Below the pieces are notes generated by a model. It searched no databases. It saw only the letters and a list, made by a program, of their open reading frames with translations, and was not told where the DNA came from. The position numbers and the translations under genes were made by a program. From the NCBI RefSeq assembly GCF_000819725.1, contig NZ_CDDH01000009.1, forward strand, positions 1 through 64,000: a stretch of DNA of 64,000 nucleotides, given 5' to 3'. Shown piece after piece: positions 18,083-28,000 of the stretch. Each line of letters opens with the position of its first letter. The stretch's first letter is position 1. This DNA comes from Aeromonas australiensis. GTDB lineage: Bacteria; Pseudomonadota; Gammaproteobacteria; Enterobacterales; Aeromonadaceae.

Positions 18083-19095
18083 GGCGCAGCTTGCTCCTGT
18101 TGCTCTTGCGGATGGCTTGCTGTTTGCGCTTTGGCTGCATCCTGCCTGGCATACTGGCCATAGACCCCTTCAATGAGGTAGACCGGACGTTGCTTGATCT
18201 CCACGAACATGCGGCCGATGTACTCGCCGATGATGCCGAGCGACAACAGCTGGATGCCACCGAGGAACAGCACCGCGGACATCAGGGAGGCGTAACCGGG
18301 CACATCGATACCGAAGAAGACCACCTGAGTGACGATCTTGAGGATATAGAGGAAGGCGACGAAGGAGACGCCGACACCCACATAGCTCCAGACTCGCAGC
18401 GGCCAGCTGGAAAAACTCAGCAGACCGTCCAGGGCGAAGTTCCACAGTTTCCAGTAGTTGAATTTTGTCTCACCGGCGTGACGAGCGGGGCGCTCGTAGG
18501 GTACGCCAACGGCACGGAAACCGGCCCAGGCAAACAGACCCTTCATAAAGCGGTTGCGCTCCGGCAACTGCTTGATCGCCTCCACTACCTTGCGATCGAT
18601 TAGACGGAAGTCACCGGCATTTTCCGGCAGCTTGGTGCTGGTGGAGAGGGCGTTGAAGAAACGGTAGAAGCCACCGGCGGTGAGGCGCTTCATGGGGGTA
18701 TCAGCGCTGCGATCGACGCGGATGCCGTAGACGGTGTCATAGTCACCGCTCTGCCACAGTTTGACGAACTCCAGGATCAGGGCAGGAGGGTCTTGCAGAT
18801 CCACGTCCATCGGCACCACTGCATCCCCTTTGGCATGATGCAGGCCGGCGGTCAGCGCGGCTTCTTTACCGAAGTTGCGGGCCAGGTTGACCAGGGTCAC
18901 GCGGGGATCACGGGCGATGGCTTGCTCGACCACTTCACGGGTGCGGTCACGGCTGCCATCATTGACGAATACAATTTCAAGCTGGTCTTTCAGCGGGGCC
19001 AGTTCGTTGTCAATCGCGTTGATGAAGGCATCGATGCTCTCTTCCTCGTTATAAACGGGAACGACCAGAGAGAGTCGAAAATCTGGATGCGACAT
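18079..19095 (-). CDS. gtrB: GtrB-like undecaprenyl-phosphate glycosyltransferase (GT2)
   Basis: A 338-residue GT2 enzyme expected to load a sugar from a nucleotide donor onto undecaprenyl phosphate at the cytoplasmic face. Seen: LVVPVYNEEESI, FVNDGSRDRT, MDVDLQDPP (the D-x-D region) and the acceptor segment LPENAGDFRLIDRKV, then two C-terminal hydrophobic helices as in GtrB. A hydrophilic Gln/Ala-rich tail follows. AAGGA lies seven bases before the ATG. It is second gene of the operon and first of the canonical gtrB-gtrA-transferase trio. Confidence 0.92.
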   Translation of the reverse strand: MSHPDFRLSLVVPVYNEEESIDAFINAIDNELAPLKDQLEIVFVNDGSRDRTREVVEQAIARDPRVTLVNLARNFGKEAALTAGLHHAKGDAVVPMDVDLQDPPALILEFVKLWQSGDYDTVYGIRVDRSADTPMKRLTAGGFYRFFNALSTSTKLPENAGDFRLIDRKVVEAIKQLPERNRFMKGLFAWAGFRAVGVPYERPARHAGETKFNYWKLWNFALDGLLSFSSWPLRVWSYVGVGVSFVAFLYILKIVTQVVFFGIDVPGYASLMSAVLFLGGIQLLSLGIIGEYIGRMFVEIKQRPVYLIEGVYGQYARQDAAKAQTASHPQEQQEQAAP

Positions 19096-19151
19096 AAGAA
19101 CGTCCTTAGTATGGGATAGTTGTTTTTATTAAACGGCAATCAGGGCAAGGA

Positions 19152-19697
19152 TCACTGGGCTACGGTCAAACGTACCGACTGGACATTGATGGGGGTCGGT
19201 GCCGAAAGCGCCAGAAAATTGGGGTGCTTGGGGTCTGCCGTGAGCGAGTCACCAGGCAGGTTGAGACGGATTTCGTTGATTCCCGCTTTGGCCAGTTTGA
19301 CCGTGGTGGTGAAGTCATGGCCAAGGGCAATCTTCAACAGGGCGCCCGCTTCCGGGCTATTGATCCGTGCATGTACCGTCATCTGTTCCGGATTGGCCGC
19401 CTGTTTGGGCAGCACGAAATAGAGGCCGCCTTTACCAGTCAGCTCGGTACCCGCTTCACTGGGCTTTTTGGCCCAACCTTCGCTGGAGAGAAAACGGCTA
19501 GGCTTGGTCAGATTCAGCTCGTTACCAGGCTGATAAGTCATGCTGGAGTTATGCTCCCAGAAACGGGTTTTACCCTCCATGTAATAGAGGCGGTAGGCAA
19601 GGCTCACATTGGGATGAGCAGCCAGATAGAGGGTGTACAGATAAAAACCGCTTAACGCCAGAATGGCAGTCAGAAAACCGAACTTTTTGTACGTCAT
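19152..19697 (-). CDS. uncharacterised single-pass membrane protein of the Gtr-like operon
   Basis: A 181-residue protein not recognised as a known family. One N-terminal hydrophobic helix (FGFLTAILALSGFYLYTLYLA) predicts an inner-membrane anchor with a periplasmic beta-rich domain (repeated short alternating strands, for example KIALGHDFTTTVKLAKAGINEIRLNLPG). It is the first gene of the operon, 56 bases before the gtrB-like gene. It may bind or present the glycan that the transferase modifies; this is inference from position only. Confidence 0.8.
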   Translation of the reverse strand: MTYKKFGFLTAILALSGFYLYTLYLAAHPNVSLAYRLYYMEGKTRFWEHNSSMTYQPGNELNLTKPSRFLSSEGWAKKPSEAGTELTGKGGLYFVLPKQAANPEQMTVHARINSPEAGALLKIALGHDFTTTVKLAKAGINEIRLNLPGDSLTADPKHPNFLALSAPTPINVQSVRLTVAQ

Positions 19698-19971
19698 ATA
19701 ACTCTTTACGCCTGACAGAGTGGGTAGGCCGATGTCGCGCCTATGCTAATCCAATTGCAAAAAAAGCATAGTGGATCACAAAAAAAAATTTGGTTATATA
19801 TTAACCCTTCTCACCCCGTTCTAAAGGTGACCAGCTCCCGTCAAGGAGAGTGGGGAGCTAATCAGGGTATTGCTACGTCATTTTCTTGCAGATGCCATGG
19901 TCATAAGGCCTTTATCGCCATTTGGCTGGTGGCGGCATATGATGAAACCTCTTATTCGTCAAGGATGACAT

Positions 19972-20736
19972 ATGAATTGGTACACCTGCGTTCTGTTGTT
20001 TTCACTATGGGGACCAAAGGTCTTTGCCAATGTGATGTGTCCCGAGCCCATTCGGGTCGGTTACGATAACTGGCCTCCCTACCATTATTACGATGCCGAT
20101 TCACCGCAACAGGTGCGAGGTTATGCCGCTGCGGTGCTGACGGCCGTTCTCACTTCGATGCACTGCCAAGTCAACTATGTGGAGCTGCCCTGGAAGCGGG
20201 TACTGCACGAGATGGAGTATGGTGGGATCGACATGGCGATGGAGGCGAATATCAACGAAGATCGCGCCCGTTATGCCTGGTTTTCCGACTCCTACAACCC
20301 GGGACGCACCTTGCTGTGGGTCCGCAAGGGCAGCCACTACAATGAGGAGGACCTGGCTAGCTGGTTGGCCAAGGGCTATTCCCTCGGCGTCACCAAAGAG
20401 TACTTTTATGGTGATGAAGTGATGTTACTGCTCGCTCGTTATGCCAAGCAGGTGAGTGCGGTGAGCGATAAACAGAATGTCGCGAAGCTGGCCCGCGGGC
20501 GTATCGATGGCTTTCTGGGTGACGCGCTGGCAACGCCGAGCACTCTTGAGAAGGAGGGGATGAGCGGTCAGTTCACCCATCACCCCATGGTGGTGTATGA
20601 ATCGCCAAGCTTTTTTATGTTGAGCAAGCGCAGTTTTTCGCTGCAGTTCTTGCAACAGTTCAACCAGAAGTTGGCCGCATTAAAAGGGACGGATGCCTAT
20701 GACATTATCTGGCAACGTTATGCCTCCGAGCGCTAG
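19972..20736 (+). CDS. periplasmic solute-binding protein, family 3-like
   Basis: A 254-residue secreted protein with a short signal peptide ending ...KVFA-NVM. The mature part begins IRVGYDNWPPYHYYD and continues with RGYAAAVLTAVL, MEYGGIDMAMEANINEDRARYAWFSDSY and GRIDGFLGD, the layout of amino-acid-type SBP_bac_3 proteins. No permease or ATPase gene is adjacent. Proteins of this type encoded alone in Aeromonas and relatives may act as sensors or orphan binding proteins. Ligand unknown. Confidence 0.85.
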   Translation: MNWYTCVLLFSLWGPKVFANVMCPEPIRVGYDNWPPYHYYDADSPQQVRGYAAAVLTAVLTSMHCQVNYVELPWKRVLHEMEYGGIDMAMEANINEDRARYAWFSDSYNPGRTLLWVRKGSHYNEEDLASWLAKGYSLGVTKEYFYGDEVMLLLARYAKQVSAVSDKQNVAKLARGRIDGFLGDALATPSTLEKEGMSGQFTHHPMVVYESPSFFMLSKRSFSLQFLQQFNQKLAALKGTDAYDIIWQRYASER

Positions 20737-20828
20737 CAAAGTGTTGGCCGTTCACGCATCATGAGCGGCCTGAGCATCGGGTCTGCCTGTCAGGCTCGGC
20801 AGAGTGAACAAACCGTTTTGAGGTATCC

Positions 20829-22313
20829 ATGGGGATGAAGTATTGGCTAGCCCTTGCCAATCTGGTGTGGCTGGGATGTTTGCCCGCTGGCGCGGTACAT
20901 GCAACCCAAGCACAAGTCGTAGTGGCGGCCAATGAAACCGGCCATGACTGGTATCAGGGCCGTCAGGCCGAACAGGCCCGTGCCGAGCTGGAGCAGCAGT
21001 TGCAAGAAGCGGTGCTGGCTCAGCTGCATCCCGATTTTTTCACGCTGTGGAAGCGCCTGCAGGCCACCTCTGCAGACAAGCGTGGGGCCATCTATGACGA
21101 CATTTTTGCCAAGTTGAGCCGTTTTCAGCACCTCTGGCGGGGGATGGACCTGGTCTCTCGAGAGCAGATGAAGACCCTCAAGCTCGATTTGAATCACCCG
21201 GCGGCCAGCCAGCCAAGTGATGATGACCTGCTCACTCAGGTGAAATCCCTGCGCCCCCAGGTGGCAGAATACGAGGCGGTGCGAGCCAAGGTGCACAAGC
21301 TGCTGGCGATGCCGATGGCCAACCAGTGGCCGACCCTTGATATGCCGACTCTGCGCGCCGGAGATAGCTCAGCTGAACTTGGTCAGATCCGTGCCATGCT
21401 CAACGAGCTGGGCGATAGCGCCCCAAGTCATGGTGATCTGATTTACGATGGCGATACCGAACAGGCCATTAAACAGTTCCAGCGTCGTCATGGCCTCACC
21501 GCGGATGGCATCATTGGCCGCCAGACCCGTTCCTGGCTCAATACCGGCCCCCAAGTACGCGCCAGTTTGCTGCTGCGCAACCTATGGCGGCGTGATCTGG
21601 TGGATCACCTCTCCAGCGGGCGTTATGTGCTGGTCAATATTCCTGATTACCGGTTGAGCGTAGTGCAGTCCGGTAACGAGGTGTTCAGCAGCCGGGTTAT
21701 TGTCGGCAAGGAGGATCGGGCCACCCCTATTCTGGCCAGCGAAATTCGCTCCATCGTGCTCAACCCCTCCTGGCATGTGCCGCGCTCCATCCTGAGCAAG
21801 GACATTCTGCCCAAGCTGGGGCGTGATCCCGCCTATCTCAGTCGTGAGCAGTTCGAGGTAATCGACAGCGAGGGCAATCCGGTCCAGTTTACCGAAGAGG
21901 GGTGGTATCAGGCACTGGCCGCCGGTTTCCCCTATCGTTTGCGGCAAAAACCGGGTGACCACAATGCCCTGGGTCGTTATAAATTCTATCTGCCCAACAA
22001 TGACGCCATCTATCTGCATGCTACTTCGCGTAAAGGCTTGTTCGAGCAGGGGGCGCGCGCCTTCAGTTCGGGCTGCATCCGGGTGGAACATGCGGACGAT
22101 CTGGCCGAGCTGCTGTTGGCAGACTCCCGTTATCAGCCGGACAAGGTGGCCAATATCCTCAAAGAGAGTCAGACCAAATGGTTGCCGCTCACCACGCCAA
22201 TTCAGGTCTTTACCGTCTACTGGAGTAGCTGGCTTGACGAAAATGGTCGCCAGCAACTGCGTAATGACATTTATGGATTTGATCGGGTCAGCTTTCAGAG
22301 TCGCCTGTTGTGA
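20829..22313 (+). CDS. L,D-transpeptidase with peptidoglycan-binding domain (YcbB-like)
   Basis: A periplasmic cell-wall enzyme making 3-3 cross-links between meso-DAP residues. The 494-residue protein has a signal peptide ending near GAVHA-TQAQ, a helical N-terminal domain, a PG_binding_1 domain (LIYDGDTEQAIKQFQRRHGLTADGIIGRQT), and a YkuD catalytic domain with HATSRKGLFEQ and the active-site SSGCIRV cysteine. It is shorter than E. coli YcbB/LdtD (615). GAGGT precedes the ATG. mepK follows, the same order as ycbB-ycbK in E. coli. Confidence 0.92.
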   Translation: MGMKYWLALANLVWLGCLPAGAVHATQAQVVVAANETGHDWYQGRQAEQARAELEQQLQEAVLAQLHPDFFTLWKRLQATSADKRGAIYDDIFAKLSRFQHLWRGMDLVSREQMKTLKLDLNHPAASQPSDDDLLTQVKSLRPQVAEYEAVRAKVHKLLAMPMANQWPTLDMPTLRAGDSSAELGQIRAMLNELGDSAPSHGDLIYDGDTEQAIKQFQRRHGLTADGIIGRQTRSWLNTGPQVRASLLLRNLWRRDLVDHLSSGRYVLVNIPDYRLSVVQSGNEVFSSRVIVGKEDRATPILASEIRSIVLNPSWHVPRSILSKDILPKLGRDPAYLSREQFEVIDSEGNPVQFTEEGWYQALAAGFPYRLRQKPGDHNALGRYKFYLPNNDAIYLHATSRKGLFEQGARAFSSGCIRVEHADDLAELLLADSRYQPDKVANILKESQTKWLPLTTPIQVFTVYWSSWLDENGRQQLRNDIYGFDRVSFQSRLL

Positions 22314-22331
22314 TCCTCCCCACAGAGTGAG

Positions 22332-22356
22332 AAGCCCGGCCTGCGGCGGGCTTTTT
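22332..22356 (+). terminator. terminator after the L,D-transpeptidase gene
   Basis: AGCCCG / CGGGCT stem with an internal GC-rich loop followed by TTTTT, about 20 bases after the stop codon and ahead of mepK. Confidence 0.8.
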
Positions 22357-22446
22357 CATGACCGCTTGTGGTTTGACAGCGGTGGATGTGAACGGTAGTT
22401 TCAAGCGCCAGAACCAATTGTTTCGACCATTTCACCTTATATTGCG

Positions 22447-23007
22447 ATGGACCTATCAGGGATGCTTGATCAAGAGATAAGTCGACGTCGTCTGTTGCTG
22501 GGAACCGGTTGCCTGCTGGGCAGCTCGCTGCTCTCCTTCCCGGCACTGGCCAGCCGCAGTACCACCGGACGTGAGCTCAGTTTCTTCAATCTCAATACCG
22601 GCGAGCGGGTGCGCGCCAGCTATTGGGAGAATGGCCACTATCTGAGCGATGGCTTGGCCGAACTCAACCACATCTTCCGCGATTATCGGCGCAATGAAGT
22701 GTTCAATATCGACAAGAAGCTGTTCGATCAGCTGTTCTTGTTGCAGCACAAGCTGGGCCGGCGCGGCGAAATTCAACTTATCTCCGGCTATCGCGCCCCG
22801 GCCACCAATCGCCAGCAGCGCCACAAGAGCCGCGGTGTCGCCAAACGTAGCTACCATACTCTTGGGCAGGCGGTGGATGTGCGGATCCCCGGCGTGCAGC
22901 TGGCCCATCTGCGCAAGGCGGCGCTCCAGCTCAAGGTTGGCGGGGTTGGTTACTATCCCCGTGATAACTTCGTTCACCTCGATACCGGCCCTGCTCGCAG
23001 CTGGTAA
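22447..23007 (+). CDS. mepK: murein endopeptidase MepK (YcbK, peptidase M15 family)
   Basis: A 186-residue DUF882/M15A-type zinc enzyme. E. coli MepK cleaves 3-3 peptidoglycan cross-links, which fits its position after an L,D-transpeptidase gene. It has a twin-arginine signal (SRRRLLLGTGCLLGSSLLS), so it is exported folded. Zinc-site motifs SGYRAPATN, HTLGQAVDVRI and a C-terminal NFVHLDTG are all visible. The start is uncertain: ATG 22447 has no good ribosome site, and MLDQEIS at 22462 is an alternative. Confidence 0.88.
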   Translation: MDLSGMLDQEISRRRLLLGTGCLLGSSLLSFPALASRSTTGRELSFFNLNTGERVRASYWENGHYLSDGLAELNHIFRDYRRNEVFNIDKKLFDQLFLLQHKLGRRGEIQLISGYRAPATNRQQRHKSRGVAKRSYHTLGQAVDVRIPGVQLAHLRKAALQLKVGGVGYYPRDNFVHLDTGPARSW

Positions 23008-23054
23008 AGGGGTTGGCAAACTGCCAAGATCTTCCCACCAGAGAGGAGATAGCG

Positions 23055-23306
23055 ATGAACAAGATAGTGATTGGCGGCCTGATTGCCCTGTTGTTGGCCG
23101 GTTGCAGCAAACTCAACCGTGAAAATTACGACCAGTTGAAGATGGGGATGAGTTATGCCGAAGCCAGCGCCATCCTTGGCAAGGCGGAGCGCTGTGATGA
23201 TGCACTGGGCACCACCAGCTGTATCTGGGGCGGGGAAGGGAAGAACATCAAGATCCGCTTTATCGCCGACAAGGCGACCTTCTTCAGCTCGGAAGGAATT
23301 AACTGA
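23055..23306 (+). CDS. small SmpA/OmlA-like (DUF3862-type) lipoprotein
   Basis: An 83-residue lipoprotein with lipobox LLAGCS (Cys near 18). The mature part, NYDQLKMGMSYAEASAILG...CIWGGEGKNIKIRFIADKATFFSSEGI, has the BamE-like fold signature (short helix pair then three strands) found in DUF3862/OmlA proteins. AGGAGAT precedes the ATG. It probably sits in the envelope; function is unknown. Confidence 0.85.
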   Translation: MNKIVIGGLIALLLAGCSKLNRENYDQLKMGMSYAEASAILGKAERCDDALGTTSCIWGGEGKNIKIRFIADKATFFSSEGIN

Positions 23307-23323
23307 GTCACTCAGTGCCCATG

Positions 23324-23349
23324 AAAAAAGCGCCAGAAGGCGCTTTTTT
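23324..23349. terminator. bidirectional terminator
   Basis: AAAAAAGCGCC-AGAA-GGCGCTTTTTT is symmetric with A and T tracts on both sides, between the convergent lipoprotein (+) and TRIC (-) genes. Confidence 0.93.
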
Positions 23350-23390
23350 GTTGCTCGCAATCCAACCTGCCTTGCCAGAAGCTGGCGTAC

Positions 23391-24005
23391 TTAATGGGCT
23401 GCGTACTGGTAGTTGAAGGTAGGCAGTCCCCACTTGAATCGTACCGCCAGCAACCGTAGCACGAAGCCAATTCCGATAGAGCCGAAAGCCGCCCAGTTGG
23501 TCGGCAAGCCCTGATCCAGCGCCAGACAATAGAGCGCAGCTGTGATCAGTGAAATGGCGGCATAGAGCTCGCGGCGAAACACCAGCGGAATGCGCTGGCA
23601 GAGCAGATCCCTGAGCACTCCGCCGAAGGCCCCGGTCACTACCGCCATGATGCAGGCAATACCGGCACCATGGCCCATCTCCAGTGCTCGGGCGGCGCCG
23701 AAGATGGAGAAGACCACCAGTCCCAGCGCATCGAGGGCCATGAACAGTTTGCCGAGATAGCGCATCAGGGGGGCAGAGACCACTCCCGCCATCGCTGCCG
23801 CGGCAACCAGCAGCACATATTCGGGATGCTCAACCCAGAGCAGTGGATAATGGCCGAGCAGCACATCGCGAATGGTGCCACCACCGATGGCCGTCGCCGA
23901 AGCGATGATTACCACCCCAAACAGATCCATCCGTCGCCGACCCGCGGCCAGCGCGCCGGTCATCCCTTCGGCCACCAGGCCCAGCAAGAAGAGTGCATGT
24001 AACAT
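23391..24005 (-). CDS. TRIC/UPF0126 family membrane channel (YicG/YadS-like)
   Basis: A 204-residue inner-membrane protein with seven hydrophobic helices arranged as two UPF0126 repeats. Each repeat has the glycine-rich kink typical of trimeric intracellular cation channels: [16 protein letters not shown] in repeat 1 and [22 protein letters not shown] in repeat 2. Prokaryotic TRIC proteins form K+-permeable trimers. The length matches E. coli YicG (205). Confidence 0.9.
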   Translation of the reverse strand: MLHALFLLGLVAEGMTGALAAGRRRMDLFGVVIIASATAIGGGTIRDVLLGHYPLLWVEHPEYVLLVAAAAMAGVVSAPLMRYLGKLFMALDALGLVVFSIFGAARALEMGHGAGIACIMAVVTGAFGGVLRDLLCQRIPLVFRRELYAAISLITAALYCLALDQGLPTNWAAFGSIGIGFVLRLLAVRFKWGLPTFNYQYAAH

Positions 24006-24105
24006 GAGATATCCCAGGGAACGAGAAAGGCCAGAATCCTACCAACTCGTGTTATATGGGACAAGCGATCGAATACATGCATTAATTTAATTCATGCTAA
24101 ATGCG

Positions 24106-24133
24106 AAAAAGGCACCCTTTCGGGTGCCTTTTT
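24106..24133 (-). terminator. terminator of cysZ
   Basis: AAAAAGGCACCC-TTTC-GGGTGCCTTTTT stem-loop 18 bases after the cysZ stop codon. T tracts exist on both strands. Confidence 0.9.
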
Positions 24134-24151
24134 CTAATCAATGTTCAAGGG

Positions 24152-24916
24152 TTAGCGCCCCAACTGCTCCTGCCGGTAGTGATCGACCCACATGGCGGTA
24201 GCGCCACAGATGGCGACCGGCATTACAAAGAGGTTTACCACCGGAATGGCGGAGAAGAGGGTGACCAGGGCGCCGAAGCTCAGGCACTTGCCGCGCCGTT
24301 GCTTCAGGGCATCACGCATGGTGATAAAGCCGATCTTGTGGTTGTCGAACGGATAGTCGATGTACTGGATCGCCATCATCCAGGCGCTGAACAGGAACCA
24401 GAGTAGCGGTGCCAGGGTCTGGCCCACCATCGGGATCAGAAACAGGATCAGGCAGCCGATGGCCTTGGGCAGGTAATACTTCAGCTTGGTCCATTCGCGG
24501 CCGAAGGTGCGTGGCACATCCTTGACGATATCCAGCATGCCGCTATCGCTAACAGTCTCGCCGGTGAGGATCTGTTCCACCTTCTCCGCCAGCAGGCCAT
24601 TGAAGGGGGCCGCTATCCAGTTGGCCACCGAGCTGAAGATAAAGGAGAAGACCACCAGTATGGTGATGAGGGCAATGGGCCAGAGTAGGTAATCAAGCCA
24701 GGAGAGCCAGCTCGGGATCTGCTGATGGAGCCAGGCGAACAGGCCGTCGAGCTGCAGCAGCAGGGCATAGAAGGCCCCGGCAAACAGCACGAAGTTGACC
24801 AGCAGGGGGATCAGCACAAAGGTGCGGATGCCGGGTTGGCGGATCAGGGAAAATCCGCGCAGAAAGTAGTCTGCGCCGCTGATTGAATCTTTGACCATAT
24901 GGGGTGATTGGCTCAT
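24152..24916 (-). CDS. cysZ: sulfate transporter CysZ
   Basis: CysZ is an inner-membrane sulfate uptake protein feeding cysteine synthesis. The 254-residue protein shows the family N-terminus [30 protein letters not shown], then [26 protein letters not shown] and [16 protein letters not shown]. The length matches E. coli (253). It is divergent from smc across a 109-base gap; in E. coli the same gene is divergent from zipA, so smc sits in between here. Confidence 0.95.
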   Translation of the reverse strand: MSQSPHMVKDSISGADYFLRGFSLIRQPGIRTFVLIPLLVNFVLFAGAFYALLLQLDGLFAWLHQQIPSWLSWLDYLLWPIALITILVVFSFIFSSVANWIAAPFNGLLAEKVEQILTGETVSDSGMLDIVKDVPRTFGREWTKLKYYLPKAIGCLILFLIPMVGQTLAPLLWFLFSAWMMAIQYIDYPFDNHKIGFITMRDALKQRRGKCLSFGALVTLFSAIPVVNLFVMPVAICGATAMWVDHYRQEQLGR

Positions 24917-25025
24917 CTGAGCTCCATCTGTGCATGGGAAACTGCCAGCATATTACAAACAAGCTTTTGATTTGGTAAAGTCGCCTGCCCGCCTCCTCTT
25001 TATTTAGCCACTGATACAGGTCGCC

Positions 25026-28000
25026 ATGCGTCTGAAACTGATCAAACTCGCCGGCTTCAAGTCGTTCGTCGAGCCGACCCGCATCGAACTGTCGGCAGAC
25101 ATGACCGCCGTGGTGGGCCCCAACGGCTGTGGCAAATCCAATGTCATCGACGCGGTGCGCTGGGTGTTGGGGGAGAGCTCCGCCCGCCATCTGCGCGGCG
25201 AGAACATGACCGATGTCATCTTCAACGGCTCTATCAATCGCAGTGCGCACGGGCGCGCCTCGGTGGAGCTGGTGTTCGACAATCCCCACAACCGGGTGCC
25301 CGGCGAGTTCGGCCGCTTTACCGAGATCTCGGTGCGCCGCGAAGTGCTGCGCGACGGTTCTAACCACTATCAGATCAACGGCCAGAAGTGCCGCCGCAAG
25401 GATGTCACCGATCTCTTCCTCGGCACCGGTCTTGGCCCCCGCAGCTACGCCATCATCGAGCAGGGCACAGTCAGTCGACTGGTGGAGTCGCGTCCGGCCG
25501 ATCTCAAGCTCTTTATGGAAGAGGCCGCCGGGGTTTCCCGCTACAAGGAGCGGCGCCGCGAGACCGAGCAGCGCATTCGCCACACCCAGGAGAATCTGGA
25601 GCGCCTCGGCGATATTCGCGGCGAGCTGGGCTCGCGCCTTGACCACCTCAAAGCCCAGGCCGAAACCGCCGAGCGCTACAAACAGCTCAAGAGTCGTTCC
25701 CGCGCAGCTCGCGCAGAGCTGATTGGTTCCGAGTTGTGGGCGCTGGAGACGCGTCTGGGCGAGGCCAAAACCGAGCTGGCGCAGGCCGAGCAGGCGCTGG
25801 CGGCGCTCGATGCCAAACGCACCGCCGATGAGGGGCGCCACGTCACCCTGTCAGTCGCCAGACAAGAGGCGCAAGCGGAGCAGGCGAGCCGTCAGCAACA
25901 GATTTTTCTCGGCGGGCAGGCCATCGCCCGTCTTGAGCAACAGCAACTGCACCAGAGTGAACTGGGGCGCGACTGGCAGGCCCGTGCAGAGGCGCTCGGC
26001 GAGCGGATCGCCAGCCGCAAGGCGCAGCTTGCCAGCCAGCAGGATCAACTGACCGAAGGGGTATTGCGCGCCGAGCAGGAGAGCGCCCGGCTTGAGCAGT
26101 GTGAGCAGTTGCTCACCGAGCAGCAGGAGGCCCGCCAGCAGGCCAGCGAGCAGCTGGAGCAGGCCCGCTTGCGCCAGCAGCAGTGGCAGCAACAATTGGC
26201 CGGGTTGCAGGGCCAGCTCAACCAGACCCGTACCCGCTTGGGTGGTTTGCAGGAGCTGCAAGCCAAGACCCGGCTTGCCCGCCTCAAGCTGGAAGATGAA
26301 CGCGCTGGCCCCCTCGGCGCAGAGGCCGATGACCTGCAACCGGCCCTCGATGATTTGAGCGGCCAACTTGAGCTGACGCGGGCGGCCACCGGCGAGCTGA
26401 CCGAGCAGCTGGCGCAGGCGGTCGACACCCATGAACAACTCAAGCAGCAGCATGGCCAGCAGTTGAGCCTGCAACGGGAGCTGGAAGCGCGGCTGGCGAC
26501 GCTGGATCAGATCCTCGGTGAGCAGATGGAGGGGGCGACCCTGGCGGATCGACTGCAGGTTGCCCCTGAATGGGCACAGGCGCTCGATAAAGTGCTCGGC
26601 CGCTGGCTCACCGCAACGCCGGCGGACGAGTGCGATCTGATGCACGAGGGGCTCTGGATCGGCCCGGCGCAACCTGCGGTTGCCGGTACCCTGGCGGCGC
26701 AACTGGGTGGTGAGCATATTCCCGCCTTCCTCAATACCATCTGGCTGGTGGAGAGCCGGGAGGCCGCATTGGCCCGCCAGCCAACCCTTGCGGCCGGTGA
26801 GTCGGTACTGACTCCTGCTGGCGACTGGTTGGGGCCAAACTGGGCAGATCTGGGACAGGGCGCGGCGCTCGGCACCATGGCGCTGCTCGGTGAGCGTGAG
26901 CGGTTGCATACCGAGCAGGAGAAGGTTGCCGCGGGGCTGACACAGCTGAGTGAGCAACTTGTGGCTGCCGATGCCAGGCGCGCCCAGCTTGCTAGTGCGC
27001 AGGAGTTGTCGCAGCGAACCTTGCGCGAGCAAGAGCAGAAATGGCAACAACTGCGCGAAGCCTGGAGCCTGCAACAGGGTCAGCGGCAGGCGCGATTGCA
27101 GCGGCTCGGTCAGCTCGGCGAAGAGCTGATCCGGCTCGATCAGGAGCAGGCCCAAGAGGCAGAGCGACTGGTCAGCACCCGTGAACAACTGGAACTCGAT
27201 GAGGCGCGCCTTGCCGAGCTGCAGGAGCAGGGGGAGCCGCTGACGCAAGGGGTGCAGCTCGCGCAAGAGCAGCTGACCCGCAGCGAGCGGGCGGTCGACG
27301 AGGCCCGTGCGCGCCGCGAGCAGCAACAAGCAGCCTGCCAGCGTTTGCAACTGGAGTTGGGCAATCTGCGCCAACTCATTACCCTGGGCGAAGAGGAGTT
27401 GGCGAGGCTCGGGCTGGAGCTGGCCGGGCTGAAAGGGCCGGATAGTGAGGCGGTGCCGGATCTGGCGCCCCTGCTGGCCGAGCAGCGCAATTTGGAGGCG
27501 CAGCAGCTCGCTTGCCATCAACGGCTTGCGGAGCTGGAACGTCAATTGAGCGAGCTGGATCAGGCGCGCAGCATCGATCACAAGCAGTTGGTGGTGCTGC
27601 AGGAGAAGCTGGCAACCCTGCGTCTTGAGCGCGAACGCAACCTCACCCGTCGACAGGGGTTGCACGAGCAGTTTGAAGAGCTGGGGATTCGACTGGTGGA
27701 TCTCGATCAGGCGGTGTTGATCGCCGCTGATCGTGGCAAGCTGCGGCAGGAGATCCAGACCCTGGAGGCGCAAGTGGAGGCACTCGGCGCCATCAACCTG
27801 GCGGCGCTGGAGGAGTACGAAGAGGCGAAAACCCGGGCAACCTATCTTGAAAATCAGTGTCAGGATCTCGAGCAAGCGCTGGAAACCTTGAGCCAAGCCA
27901 TTAAAAGAATTGATAAAGAGACACAAATACGGTTCCGGGACACTTTCGATAAGGTCAACGAAGATTTAAAATCCCTGTTTCCAAAAGTGTTCGGTGGGGG

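Noticed and set aside
25851-27926. 691-codon - strand frame opposite smc
   Set aside because: Leu/Gln-rich shadow of the SMC coiled coil.
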